DNA of 64,000 bases from Hymenopus coronatus. Taxonomy: Eukaryota; Arthropoda; Insecta; Mantodea; Hymenopodidae. The stretch spans positions 433,466,421 through 433,530,420 of the forward strand of contig CM060900.1 of the NCBI GenBank assembly GCA_030762935.1. Direction: 5' to 3'. Shown here one piece after another: positions 47,918 to 59,245 of the stretch. The translations under genes were made by a program, and so were the position numbers. The notes under the pieces were generated by a model, which did no database searches, had not been told where the DNA came from, and saw only the letters and a program-made list of their open reading frames with translations. Position 1 is the first letter of the stretch. Each line of letters starts with the position of its first letter.

Positions 47918-47929
47918 TAGTTATTGTTG

Positions 47930-50540
47930 TTATGTTTATTAATGCGTTGCTTATCAATCTTGGAAGTCTTCCGCCAGCAATTCCCTGCCCACAATGGCCA
48001 GCAAAGAAAGAATTCGCACAGCTAAGAACCAGTACGCAAAGGATGCTCACCAGAACTGATGAATGCGATGTCAATGTCAGCAGTAATTGAGAGACACTTT
48101 GAAGAACCTCGAGAAGCAGTTCGGGAATAAGCATTTAACCGCACCGTCAATTCAAATCACAATTCAAGTTTAGGCAGCAACAGCGAGAGGAGGCGATGCG
48201 CAGGAGAGCCCTAGATGGTGAACTTCCCAGTTAATGGTTCTTAGGAATCTGTCTGTTCTTCGCCAACAGGGTGTACAACACCGATATCCTACAGCACGTA
48301 ATACTCAGCGGCTATAAGAAAATCTAATAGGCTTTAATGGCCATACTCTCAAAATCCCGAACCCGTCTCTTGTCAGATAGTACATCACCAGCCATATATG
48401 AGGCCAGAAGAGTCTGAGAACGCTTAAGTCAGCACTTTGTAGTACAGCTGTCTTAGGATTTCCACAGCCTGTTGACGATTTCAAGTTTAGGAAGGTGAGA
48501 AGCTTGTGATACTCCACTATAGAAAGATGCTCTCCAGGGCAGAAAAGTAATTACTGTATTACCCGGAAAGAGCTCTGTCAGTAATAAATCACAGGAGCAC
48601 TTCCACAAGTACATGGACGGTTAGGCATTCCACGTGAGTACTGGCTTCTGCGTCCTCTCTTGGCCGTTGAGATAAAATAGCCCGGAGTGGAGTCAGCCCA
48701 TTGAGTCCAGAGACACCAGGAGTACAAACTTCAATTATAATATCTGAAAGGAAGCAGCCACTCCAATGTCCCTACCGTATCAAGAAGATCTTTTCTGGTG
48801 CAGTGCAGCTACTGCACTAAGTTGGAGGAAAAATAGAACGCTGCAACTGTCCATATGATTTTGGCGTTGCATGCTGGTGGATGGGATATCGCAGGCCTGA
48901 GGAGGGAGAGTTAGCAGTCGCCGACTTGTGGTCACTCCTGAGAGAAATGGGGATAGGCGGAGAGGAGAGGAGAAGACAATGTACCCATGAGTAATGTGTA
49001 AAGGCCCTACTGGCCTACTGATATCATTAAAGTTCAAGAAATGTGTTTGTGGTGTCGTCTATGGCAAGCTCTATAGAAAACAGTTAATACCCACTCTGAG
49101 AACGGTGAGAAAATTTCTGAACGAACCACATACGGGAACTTTGGAAGCATATCTTAAATCCAACCTAAGAATGTACAAACTATGACAACGGCACTACCAG
49201 TTGAGGATATTTGCTGACTCTGAGAAAAGTTGCCGACAGTATCATGTTTGAATGCAAGTCGCGGCAACACATATCAGAAACCATGCAGCAGAATTACATT
49301 GGGGCACTTTTCCAACGAATAGACATTGACATAGCTGGACCACTATCTTGTCGTATGGACTAACATGTATGAGTTAGTGGTTTTGGATTACTTCACAGAG
49401 TAGCTAGAGGTGTACAGCAATTTTAACCAAGGGGCCAAGAACATCTCCAACTTCCTCGTAGAAGAATTGTTCTGCCGCCTTGGGTTACTATTGGAGCTTT
49501 ACAGCGATCAAAGTAGAATTTTTTAATCATACCTGATGAGGGAAACACAGGAATGACTATGAGCATACAAGATGTGCAAAACTTTGACATACAGCCAGGC
49601 AGTATGACTCAAACTCTAGGAGAGCATCTGTGGAAATCTGATAATCATAAGAGAGATTGGGATGTCAAATGCCACTTTTCTTACTGGCCTACCGCAGTTA
49701 AACTCATCACCGGGTTGACACAAACCCCTTTGGAAAGTGGCTGGGAGATACATCTTCCATGCAAACTAATGTTTGGGAATCAATCTTGGGCACTATAACC
49801 AACAGTAAACTACATGAAGAATCTGTTAGACGAACTTTAGAGCATGATTAAGATGGCCCCTCATCACATCCAGAGAGCCTACAATTTAATGAAGATCCGT
49901 TATGAACGGAAGGACAGCAACCGAAGGCTCCAGCAAGATGTGCTGGTGTAGCTTCATCTTCCTACCTGGTGCTGCCCCAAGCTTAAACTCGCAGGTAACA
50001 GCCAACTTTATGTGAATAGAATTAGTGATATCGTCCGAGGCTTTTGATGCACTTGAATCATCGAGCCTCCTACGATTGGAAAAATCAGCCGCTAGAAGAG
50101 AGCAGTGTTACTGCGTACCCGCGTGCTCGTTCAAATACTTATTCATTCTGAATTATTGCGGTAAACAGTCCACAAATCCACTGCATTGTGGAGGTGTATG
50201 TATGTTTGACATGTAATCTTTTGGGCGCTTTATATCAACGGCGTGTTTGTTATACTTGGGAGTAACATGATCAGACTTGCATATAATGCGCAAATGCAAT
50301 AATGACCCTGCTTCTGGAAATTTGTTGCCATATAATCAGAAGGACCAAAGGGAGGGCAATCGGCCCTCTAAGGGCAAATGACATAGCTTGCTATTGAATT
50401 AGAGAGGGTTGACAGATGTCAACTGTGTATGATCGTAGAGGTAACGAGAGTTAAATTCTTCTGTGGGATTGGAATAAAATCATTTATGTAGTCGAATTTG
50501 AAATAAATAACGGCAGTTACGTACAGTAACCAGAATTATT
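47930..50540 (+). pseudogene. Gypsy element B, pol remnant and 3' LTR
   Basis: Plus-strand pieces in order: RNase H block LHYRKMLSRAEK near 48507-48550 with YCITRKELC following; a linker with LRREELAVADLWSLLREM near 48895-48960; an HHCC-like region to about 49260; an integrase start RIDIDIAGP at about 49318-49345; LVEELF and LELYSDQSR (second aspartate) near 49460-49515; and an integrase C-terminal part RAYNLMKIRYERKD near 49878-49920. It is riddled with stops. A 3' LTR-like segment (about 50190-50520; GAGTAACATGATCAGACTTG, ATAATGCGCAAATGCAAT) resembles the LTR of element C. Protease and most of the reverse transcriptase were not found. Confidence 0.75.
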
Positions 50541-50612
50541 CAGTTTCACTGAAAGTTGCTAGATATTGTGTTTCTGAAACCACATTTGATTTACTTTTTA
50601 TGCTGTTATTGT

Positions 50613-50613
50613 A

Positions 50614-50665
<52 letters not shown>
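50613..50665. repeat. (ATT)n microsatellite
   Basis: About seventeen ATT units; on the minus strand it produces a spurious poly-asparagine frame. Confidence 0.95.
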
Positions 50666-50668
<3 letters not shown>

Positions 50669-50937
50669 TGCTTAAGTTGCCTAGGATGAAATCCTTTGTA
50701 TCTCAAATTATTGATATGAAAAAAAAATGCTTGCTTATGCCCATTACTTGATGTAATGTCAAATTCTGTTTCCACATATTTCGTAATTCCACATACCAAT
50801 TTGTAAACAAATAAAATGTTTAAAACATAGCAATGGCTACAACTAACAGTATAGGTAATTATGTGTATCATTTTGTTGCAGGATCTGGACACCCTTTCAG
50901 TAAAATCTTCGAGGTAAGACTTCACTCTACACTAATG

Positions 50938-51194
50938 TTTTTTTTTTTTTTTTTTTTTTTTTAAATACAGTTTCGGAGTCTGATCGGGACTCCGGCGCTG
51001 TATACCGTACTTTTTATTTACCTAATTTGTTTTACTTTGATTACTGCATGATTACTGAATTTCGGTTTTACCTTTTACACACGCATACACAAACATATAA
51101 CACCCATGCCCAAGGCGGGACTTGAACCCACGATCCCCTGCGCCGCGAAACACCAAAGCGAGACGCTTTGGCGAGCGCGGCCATGGGGACCGGC
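50938..51194 (-). mobile_element. tRNA-derived SINE, family A (copy 4)
   Basis: Minus-strand copy with a 25-base A tail (T at 50938-50962), the terminal palindrome at 50973-50997, the body, and the head with the B box at about 51117-51130, ending at CCGGTCCCCATGGCC (minus strand) near 51194. Confidence 0.88.
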
Positions 51195-51199
51195 TTTTC

Positions 51200-51679
51200 A
51201 TTGGAAACCTTTGGTTCCTTGCGTTAAATTTCCTCTTAATTCTTATACACTTCTCACATTTACGTTGTACCAGATGTCCCCTTTTGTACATTAACTTAAA
51301 TGTACGAATTGGAATTTAATTTTCAATCCTATCAAATTACATATTAAATTTTTCTATGCCTCATCCATTCCTTATGATTGAGTCCACAGGTTTTGTGGAG
51401 AGTTTTATAGCCTTATACGAAGGTGACTAAAATAGAAACCAGAGTCATATGTCTTCACTGCTCCTATAGAGTACAGGAAATATATTCATATAAAAGGGTG
51501 GTTCATATAATATCAGAGTTTATCTCAGCTACATACCTAGAGTACCTATAAATAAGGAAGTACTATATTGTTATACACAGGTGGTCAAATTCAAATCAGA
51601 GTTTTCCTTTCTTTACTACATACCTAGAGTAATTGCAGGAAGTATCATATTCTGTATAATGGTTACATATGGGTGACTA
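51200..51679. other. Unassigned stretch with a short direct repeat
   Basis: The word CTACATACCTAGAGTA occurs twice in direct orientation (about 51530 and 51619), with similar flanks. No gene is recognised. Confidence 0.4.
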
Positions 51680-52115
51680 TGTGCCCAGGTGCATGCACCT
51701 ATAACATTTCACCTTGAAGTTTTGCACCCGTGTAGCAGCTTACTTTAAATAGCTCCACTGTATAGTCGTAGTGCGCACAAATTCATCATGTGGACAAGTG
51801 TGCGATCCACATCAAAGCCCTTGGATGTAACATCTGGATGTAACATGGTCATAGCTGCGTATAATGTTCATGCGCAATTCTACCCCTGGAGATTTCTTAT
51901 TACGTAATCGGGATGTATAAAAGGAGGGGAGTAAGCCCCACAGAATCAGTTGGAATATATAGCCTTAGAGTGCACTTGGTTTAGTGAGAATCAGATCGGC
52001 TATCAGCTGTGTAAACCCGTAAAAGCAATCGGAGATAAAGCTTTTCTGCGACGTTGTAATGACATACGTATTGCAAACAACCACATCTGAAATAAACAGA
52101 TTTCTGTTCCCTGGT
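51680..52115 (+). mobile_element. 5' LTR of Gypsy element C
   Basis: TATA box TATAAAAGG at 51916-51924 lies about 200 bases before the LTR end, where AATAAACAG is followed by the primer-binding-like TGGTGTCAGGAGTGGGA (52112-52128). The middle part resembles 50260-50380, the 3' LTR of element B: ATGTAACATGGTCATAGCTG versus GAGTAACATGATCAGACTTG. The left boundary is uncertain. Confidence 0.6.
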
Positions 52116-52129
52116 GTCAGGAGTGGGAT

Positions 52130-53690
52130 TTAACGGTACCATTGCGGAGATGATTTCAATCTGGCTAAATGAAGCAAATAAATCGAAAATGAAAATGAAA
52201 TCCAGCATGGAGGAAACGCAAAGTCGGGAATGGAGAACATGCACATAAAACGCGATATTGAACTTCAGATAGGGTGAAAGTCGGAAGAGAAAATAAAACC
52301 AGGAATATAGAAGATGCAAGCAGAAATTAAGATTGCTATGTTTATTATAAAGAAGAAGCTAGAAACAAAAATCGGTGAATTATTAGCCGGTGCGAACCAG
52401 GTCATAACATTTTTTGAGAAAGGTGCTTGCTAGAATGAGGACATCGGTAGATGCTTAAATATTCTGCAGGGAAGACTCAACAGTAGCGCCAAAGGACTGA
52501 ACCCCACAGTGGAAAAGATGCTCAATTATGGATGCCTTAAAATCGAGACGCCATGATGCGATACAACGAATTCGCACACCAATTCAACCCTTCAAGCCTA
52601 CGACTGACAATTTGCTGTTGCTTACTTCCGCAAGCAATTGTCTGCAGAGAATGTAGCCAGTCAGCTGAAAGCCAGCCTTCGGGAATGGTCGATAGAAGTA
52701 CTGAATGCGATGTTGACATGGACAGTGTTTGGAAACATCCAAGAGGCCCACGAAAACCATTTCAGGAATCATCGTTTGGCCCCGGTCAGCTCGACAAGGT
52801 TGCAACTGCCAGGAAAGATCTTGTAGGAATTCACTTTTGCAATTTAACAGCTAAATAACAAAGACCTGATGAGCCTCCTCCCTGTACGTGTCCTAGGAAG
52901 CTGCATACTATTTCCTCGGTGAGCTGAGATATCACAGTCCATTTGCCGTTACCGGCCCCATTGAGAATGACAGCAAACAGGATAAAAAGTGAGGCCACCT
53001 TGAAGTCCAGGGGTATTTGTTGCGATAAGGAGCCTGAAACAAACTAAAGACGACGGTAACTTTCAATTATCCTGTGCTGGGTTTGGCTAAATAGGGCGCC
53101 TAGCAAAAAACTATATACGACTTGGTCGTAAGTAAATGAGGACCAGCGTGTTTGGGGGATATCAATATTTTCCCTTCGAGTTGCATTGCGTGTCTCGCCT
53201 GGAATAGTGGGTTCGAGTCACTCCAATGAGAATGCCATATAAAGAAGCTGCTGTCCACAGGAGTGCAGCCACCACATTTAAGGTGGAAGACAAGGAGCAT
53301 GTTGCCGCTGTTCCAGCGAATTTTACTATGCCTTAAAATGCGTTGACCTGAGGAGGGAGCAGGTGGAGGACGACAACTTGGTGTCCATACTGAGAAGAAT
53401 TCGAGTCAGGGAGTACATCAACCTGGGAAGATATCGCCTCTAGTAGTGGTGAGTGAGTATATGTCCCATTTTGTCCAGTGGGACTCACTGAAAGCCAAGG
53501 ATGGTGTACCGTTTGTGTTTGGGAATTAGTGACAGAAAGACCTAGAGAGAGCCGTTGATCCTACCTCGCAGTAAGATAATGGAAGTACATGGAAGCTTGC
53601 AGTGACTTCAGAAGGACATCTTCGACCACCGATCAATTATTGATAACCTCCATCAGCAGAACTACTGTTTGATGCTTGGTCTGTGTCCAC
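52130..53690 (+). pseudogene. Gypsy element C, gag and pol linker remnant
   Basis: After the primer-binding region a lysine/glutamate-rich coiled-coil stretch (about 52190-52400) leads into a capsid-like block, ASQLKASLREWSIEVLNAM at about 52656-52710. The reading then becomes unclear. A pol linker follows: LRREQVEDDNLVSILRRIR at about 53351-53410, then FVQWDSLKAKDGVPFVF at about 53472-53520. In Gypsy A the matching part is PMDSLKFKDGVLFRVW at about 43960-44010. Protease, reverse transcriptase and RNase H are missing, so a large internal deletion joins gag to the linker. Confidence 0.65.
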
Positions 53691-53699
53691 CACAAAGTT

Positions 53700-53782
53700 C
53701 ACATGCTGTCGCTTGGGATTGAACCCGGGCTGTCTAGGTCAGAGTCGGGTAGTCTAACCACTCGCCCACTGCGCGGCCATCT
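53700..53782 (-). mobile_element. tRNA-derived SINE, family B (copy 4, head only)
   Basis: On the minus strand it starts at GGCCGCGCAGTGGGCGAGTG (about 53779 downwards) and keeps the B box GGGTTCAATCCC near 53719-53730. It stops after the head at about 53700. It separates Gypsy C from the minus-strand gag-like segment. Confidence 0.75.
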
Positions 53783-53784
53783 TC

Positions 53785-54490
53785 TTGGTGTGGATAGTCC
53801 TTCATTATGTAACGTGACTCTCTAAATTCCCAGTCGTTGTGTCTAGGTTGATTGTCTCTCCCTGTCGTAGCGAACACTCCTATGTCCTCGAGGTGGGCGC
53901 AGATGTGGTCTTGGCCACCTCCATACTCAGTGCTGCCGTTAGCGCTTCGCGGTTCGTCTAACAGTCGCGGAATTTCAGACGCTGTCACATCTCGATGCCA
54001 TGCAACCCGGCACTGCCTTAGTGGCCCTAAGCTCATTCCTCACGATACTTATGTCCCCTTGCAAGGCACTTTGAGACTCTCTGGCCTCGCTCATTACAAA
54101 ATTTAACTGTGGTTCGAGCTTATGAGCAAACTGGAATTGCTTTTGAACCAAAATGTTTTCTTGGTTATCGAGCTGTTGTTTTGCTCTTTCCTTCTGCGAC
54201 GACAATTTTGCTTATATCTGCTCGGTTATATGAGTAGTGAGGGTTTGTAGTGACGACAGCGTAGTTTGTAGCCGCACCATTTTCTCTATTACTTGTTAAA
54301 TAATATTCGCTATGCCCACCGTCTCTGAAATTCCCATTGGCAAGGGCTGCTGTACCTGCTTAATCTCAGTTCCTTCTTCTGATTCCGTGTTAACTTCTCA
54401 TATTTCCATCAGGATTTTTCTTTCTATTCCTGTAATATTTCCAATAGAGCTATTCGTGCCTATTATCGCTTTATTTCTAAGCATCATTCA
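53785..54490 (-). pseudogene. Coiled-coil gag-like segment, Gypsy type (element D)
   Basis: On the minus strand from 54490 a nearly open reading runs with few stops through segments such as MVRLQTTLSSLQTLTTHITE (about 54220-54280) and SSQKERAKQQLDNQENILVQ (about 54145-54205). These are heptad-like and rich in Q, L, E and K, as in the N-terminal part of Gag of Gypsy-type elements nearby. The later part (to 53785) is unassigned. No LTR was recognised. It could instead be another coiled-coil protein fragment. Confidence 0.5.
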
Positions 54491-54590
54491 GTGACTAAAT
54501 TCTTTTCTCAGAACAATGGTAGATTAATGCATCGGTTCAAGTAGCACCGATGCCGTATGAATTTAGCAGCATCATCGTGTAGCCTGCTGC

Positions 54591-54617
54591 GATGATGATG
54601 ATGATGATGATGATGAT
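54591..54617. repeat. (GAT)n microsatellite
   Basis: Nine GAT units, preceded by an inverted CATCATCG about 12 bases upstream that could pair with CGATGATG. Confidence 0.9.
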
Positions 54618-54619
54618 CT

Positions 54620-55265
54620 GTGTTATCGCTTCGTAATGTGTCATCTGCGTTGTACAGGAACACTTTGTCATTCGCTCCGTAACGTCATCCAGGATATTCT
54701 TCCGAACACAATGCAACTGACATCCAGGAACCCGAGCACTAAAAGTTCGTCACATAATCTATGGCATTCAAGACCTCCTTGCGAACACGTTGCTGAACAA
54801 TTCATGTTTCCAGTATCTCGTTTCGATCACGAGAACAATCCCTTCCAGTACCTTCTTTAAATCACATTGGGTATGAATTTAAGGCGCCCAGCGCCTTCTT
54901 CCGAATTTGTTGGGTGTATGTTTTTAGTTGTACGGCTCTGTGGTATGTGGTGTACCCAACAACTCATAATTTAGTGAACTGATGTGGATAATTGCTTAAT
55001 GACAATGGATGTTGCAAGGTGGGTTATGACACATGGGCTTTCTCGGGGTGTTCCGTGGCGTTGCGTGCTGTGCGACTCCTCTTATTCTGGTGCATCAGAG
55101 TGTGCACCTTAAGCTTCGGGTAAATGTTTTTCCGTGTACTATTTATTTCAAGTTTTTGGAACCAGGTATAAATCTTGGAGATATTACTACCGTTTCATCA
55201 CCCTTTTTAACACGTATCCTTAGAAAAAGGAATACCGTTACTGTGTAATGAAAAGGGAGCTGTTA
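54620..55265. other. Unassigned stretch
   Basis: A small inverted repeat (TGTTGGGT at 54908-54915 and ACCCAACA at 54954-54961) is the only feature noted. Confidence 0.35.
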
Positions 55266-55267
55266 AA

Positions 55268-56460
55268 CTAGATCGTCCACTCTCCATAAATATTTTTGCA
55301 GTGAAGTCGCGTTTGCGACATATTGTCTGCCTTTCGTTCTTTTGATATAAAACTTTGATTTAGAATTAATCGATCAAAATCCCTAAAATTTTGAGGATGA
55401 CAATACCTTAATAATGAGCGACTTGATGTGACATCTCCACAGTTGATACATGTAGACCAACGACTAAGAAACTCACTGGCGAACCCAAAATGTTGACACT
55501 TATAGTATCTTAGCGGGTTAGAGTCGTATGGCCTAACCACAACGGTTTTGTACCCTGTCTTAATCCATTGAGGGAGATCTACCCATTCAAATGTAAGGAA
55601 AGGAACAGCGTACAGGTAGACGCAAATTCACTATTGACGCTCCACTGAACCCTGTACACAGAGATAATGCCTTGTATCGTAAGACCTTCTTGAATCTCTA
55701 CATTGGACAAACCGCCCAATCCATGGGTGGTGACAACGCCGCGTGAGCATTTCAAGGTCTTGTGAATATCCACCTTAACAGGGTAGCTGCCCAACATTGC
55801 GCCTCTCAATAATTTTGTTGCCTGGGATGCTGAAACTGCGTGCCAGTACACGACTTCACTGGAGCAGCAATCCTATATAGGCTCTTTTGTGATGTAAATG
55901 GGCTAACCGGTGTAAATGTATTTCGTTTCTCTGTCCTCTGTATTACCAAGGAGCGAGGATCTTCCTTTGTGAGCATTAAGCTGAGATTTTGCTTGTTTTA
56001 GCCATAAGACATGGACATTATTCATCACACATTGCTCCCCACCCGCCACGCAGCCCAATGATGGTCACTCTACTGCAGTAACAGGGCTACACCGGGGGTA
56101 TACCGAGTTCTCCGTCCCACTCACCCTGGAGTTTGGAATAATATTTATTACTGGCCGATTGACTAGGGGGTAAATCCCTAGCCGCTCATTTAGGCGAAGC
56201 AGAAACCAAAGATGTGTATTAGATTGTGAACCCTCTCTGATCACTGAAAAGACAGAAGAACCAGGATTAGATACGAAACCTTCAATCAAACAGGATATCC
56301 CGTTTTACCGGCATGGATCTCCACTCACGGCCTACATGTGGGTGGGTGTTTCGACTAACTCCCTCATCAATCAGAAGACCCTATACGAGGAAATCAGGGT
56401 TGAATTATGACCTCGGGTGTGCCAAACTATTACCTACCGTAGTAGAACTCTGGGGGGGGG
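55268..56460 (-). pseudogene. I/Jockey-like LINE, ORF1 and 5' region
   Basis: On the minus strand, from about 55810 downwards, the reading gives MLGSYPVKVDIHKTLKCSRG, then GLGGLSNVEIQEGLTIQGI, then VRPYDSNPLRYYKCQHFG near 55490-55540, followed by a CINCG knuckle. This is the standard order of LINE ORF1 nucleic-acid-binding proteins: an RRM-like part then CCHC zinc knuckles. The first knuckle keeps YKCQHFG but its later cysteine is lost. Upstream, 55870-56460 is the 5' region of the element. It recurs at 60760-61345: GGAGTTTGG, GATCACTGAAAA, ACGGCCTACA. ORF2 is absent. Confidence 0.75.
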
Positions 56461-58249
56461 GGGGGCATTAGCAACAGGAACTCTTCCCAAACTACTTCTT
56501 AAAGTACGGCACATTCACAGATTCTTAGATCAGCTCAAGAACTCGGTGACTTTAAACAACGCAGGGCATTATGCGCGCACAATTGATAAAAATCAACAAT
56601 TAACAGACTAAAATCAAGTCTTTGCAGAACAAAATGCCAGCCACGATTGGAGTAACATGATTGATATTCTCAGAACGTATTTTTCCGCATGTAAGGGAAA
56701 GGTGATAGTCTACTGTCCAGTGGGTCCCGATACGATGCTAATAATTCCATCATGGTCAAGTATCTCCACATTCTTCGGCTTGGATATCAAGGGGTAACTA
56801 AATGCGCAGTGTAAGCTTGGCAATACAGTGCACACTGTAAAATATACGACAATAACCTGGAATATTCTCATCTCCTTTCTGAAAATAAGATATCCTCATG
56901 TTATTGTTGAATACTTTTACCATAATTACCCTGTTCATACACTTCGAAAAGTTTCAAATTGTTTATCAGAAAAACCGGATATCAACGTGATAGACTGTTC
57001 TCACTGTTGATTAGATTTGGACTTTATTGAAACATGTTTGAGCTGAGGTGAAAAAGGAGCTGAGCTCGAATGTCCTTCTGAATGCGTGAAGAACAAAACA
57101 TGGCTTTTGGGCACACATTCAATAACCGGGTTGCTGCATCTTCTCATACATATTACTGCAGGGATCTAATGTTAAGTCTGTCTCGAATATTAAGGCAGTT
57201 ATAATCCAGAGGTTTCATACACTCAATATTAATAATGTTAATTTTTAATCGTTACGTTTTAGATGACATTAGATTATTTGTACCCCTTCCTGTATTTCTT
57301 ATGTAAAGCAAATGATTTAGTAGAGTTATGTGTTTGTGAGAATAGATGAGTCCAAATCTTTAAATTTTGAAGTTATACTTTTGTAATACTACTTTCTCCA
57401 TATCCATTCATAAAATTAACAGCATAAAATAACAAGTAATGACAGACCTGAGCATATGAGTGCAGTTCTTCTTAAGTTCTCAGCCTCCTTAACCTTATTT
57501 TTTTGTTCTGATTTCCATAGTTTTTAAGTTGACCACTGTACTCCCAGCTACAGACCTTCCTTCAGTTCCTGTATGTGCGTTTAAAACACAACTGAGACGA
57601 AGATACACAAAGCTCTCCAAACGGCACATGGGACCCAGGGAAGCCTCCCCCCCCCCATGTTATGTCCGTCCACCAATAATTGTCTTACTACAGTTTATAA
57701 CTATCTCCGCTATCGTTCTAATGTTGCAGCTGTTGGTTAAGTTGCCAACCAACTCCGATTTTCTATACGCTATGTTCTCTTACTCCTCTGATTTCTCAAA
57801 CTGAATTGTAACATCTCAGAATTATGCATTAAAACTGTGTATCTGGCTACATTGGCATGACTTTCTCTACCTCATTATTCCATTCTATTCTTCCAAATCT
57901 TCTTATGCTCTCTATTTTGTGCTAATCGAGATACACATTAACACATATGCTTCTATTTTATAACCCCTTGTAGTCACAAGAAAGATAAGCTAATGCAACA
58001 GCTAAAGTGGTAGTCAGATCCTTTAAGAGCTGGTCGGTATGTTATGGCTTTGAAATTGCGTTTTATTTAATTGCCATAGGGAAAGTATCTTAAGAATATT
58101 TTAAATTGGAAAGTTCAAAGCATAACAAGAAACATTTCGGAATATATTTGAAACTGTTAGCACCTCGCCCCAAACTCATTTGTCCATAAATTACGCCTTA
58201 ACATGATGTATATTGTTTGTGTATTAAGGCTTTATCTTTTATGCTCTAC
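56461..58249. other. Unassigned stretch
   Basis: It contains G and C homopolymers (56453-56465, 57649-57656) and small open frames (to 91 codons at 57529-57804) without recognisable domains. No repeat shared with the rest of the window was noticed. Confidence 0.35.
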
Positions 58250-58590
58250 TTGTTCTACAAAGTCATCCAAAATGATGAGGATCTCCCAGGCTTTTTAATC
58301 AAAGTCGTTAAAGGCATTTTTGGAAGAGGAAATGTTTGATGTAAAGGATAATTTAGAGTGGGGAAGTGACAGCAGTGAATCTTCCCCTTACTTCTTCAGC
58401 GAAAATGGGTCCAGTTCCGATGAGCTGGCTATACTTTGGTTAAGGTGAACTATCCTTTTAGTTTCTCTTGCAGCTATGTACAATGTACAGCAGATAGAGA
58501 AGATTTTCGGTACCAAGATTTCACTGGAAATACAAGCTTAAAGGTTGTCTGAATCAAAAACAAACAAAAAAGCATTTTTTAGAAAAAGGC

Positions 58591-58644
<54 letters not shown>

Positions 58645-58790
58645 ACAGCACAACTGAGAAATGAAAAGTCTGTTCAATATCAAACTTGTTATTTAAGTTC
58701 AGCCATTTAAAGTTGCAGGACTCGGCTAATCTAACCACTCTTTACATGGAAAACGTTTAGATTTTTTTTTTATTTTCTCATGAACTCACT
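58250..58790. repeat. Rep1 (copy i): two pieces in opposite orientation
   Basis: The piece at 58290-58380 reads as minus-strand Rep1 (AAGGCATTTTTGGAAGAGGA, GATGTAAAGGATAATTTAGA). The piece at about 58505-58790 is plus-strand Rep1: GGTACCAAGATTTCACTGGA, TATCAAACTTGTTATTTAAG, CTTTACATGGAAAACGTT. A long (GT)n occupies the place where other copies have short GT runs. Confidence 0.65.
58592..58643. repeat. (GT)n microsatellite within Rep1
   Basis: Twenty-six GT units directly before GGACAGCA, a word also following the GT runs of Rep1 copies near 25838 and 26853. Confidence 0.95.
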
Positions 58791-59245
58791 GTAACGATGG
58801 TGATTAAAATGCCATATGTTTGAGACATTTATATGACGATGATAAACTTTGGTGTTTAAGGGCGCTCTAATTTTAGGTTGTTAGCGTCTTCTTATAACAT
58901 GTGTTGCTAAAACCAAGGGAAAAGATCAGTTGAAACGAATTAATATTAATCATATAGAACAACTAGAATGACAAATACTAGCCAGTGCAAATAAAACTGC
59001 CTATGTCAACTCTGCAGAAACCATAGGCATTCTAAAAGTATTAAAAATAATAAAGGCTAAAAGTATATAACTAAAACCAAAACCCTTTTAATGAACGGTA
59101 CATATGTGAAAAGAATGTAAAGCCCGCAGTCTCCACTCCATGATCGTGCCGGAATAAATAAAATGAAAATAAAACTAGAGGTTAATCTTAAAAGGCAGGG
59201 AAGATAATATTTTTAAAAGCCCATCTGCCACTCTAGTATCATTCA

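Noticed and set aside
47739..48134. 131-codon minus-strand frame overlapping the mariner end
   Set aside because: It reads through the mariner TIR into Gypsy B sequence and is a chance frame.
50536..50925. 129-codon minus-strand frame with a poly-asparagine tract
   Set aside because: The asparagines come from the (ATT)n microsatellite and the flanks show no coding character.
51511..51640. Short direct repeat (CTACATACCTAGAGTA twice)
   Set aside because: Only two imperfect copies about 90 bases apart with no further structure; too little to call an element.
57529..57804. 91-codon frame near 57.6 kb, possible LINE tail
   Set aside because: A weak resemblance to a LINE C-terminal tail is limited to a few residues and no other LINE block adjoins it.
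58538..58738. Minus-strand frame with a long His-Thr repeat
   Set aside because: It is the translation of (GT)n inside Rep1.
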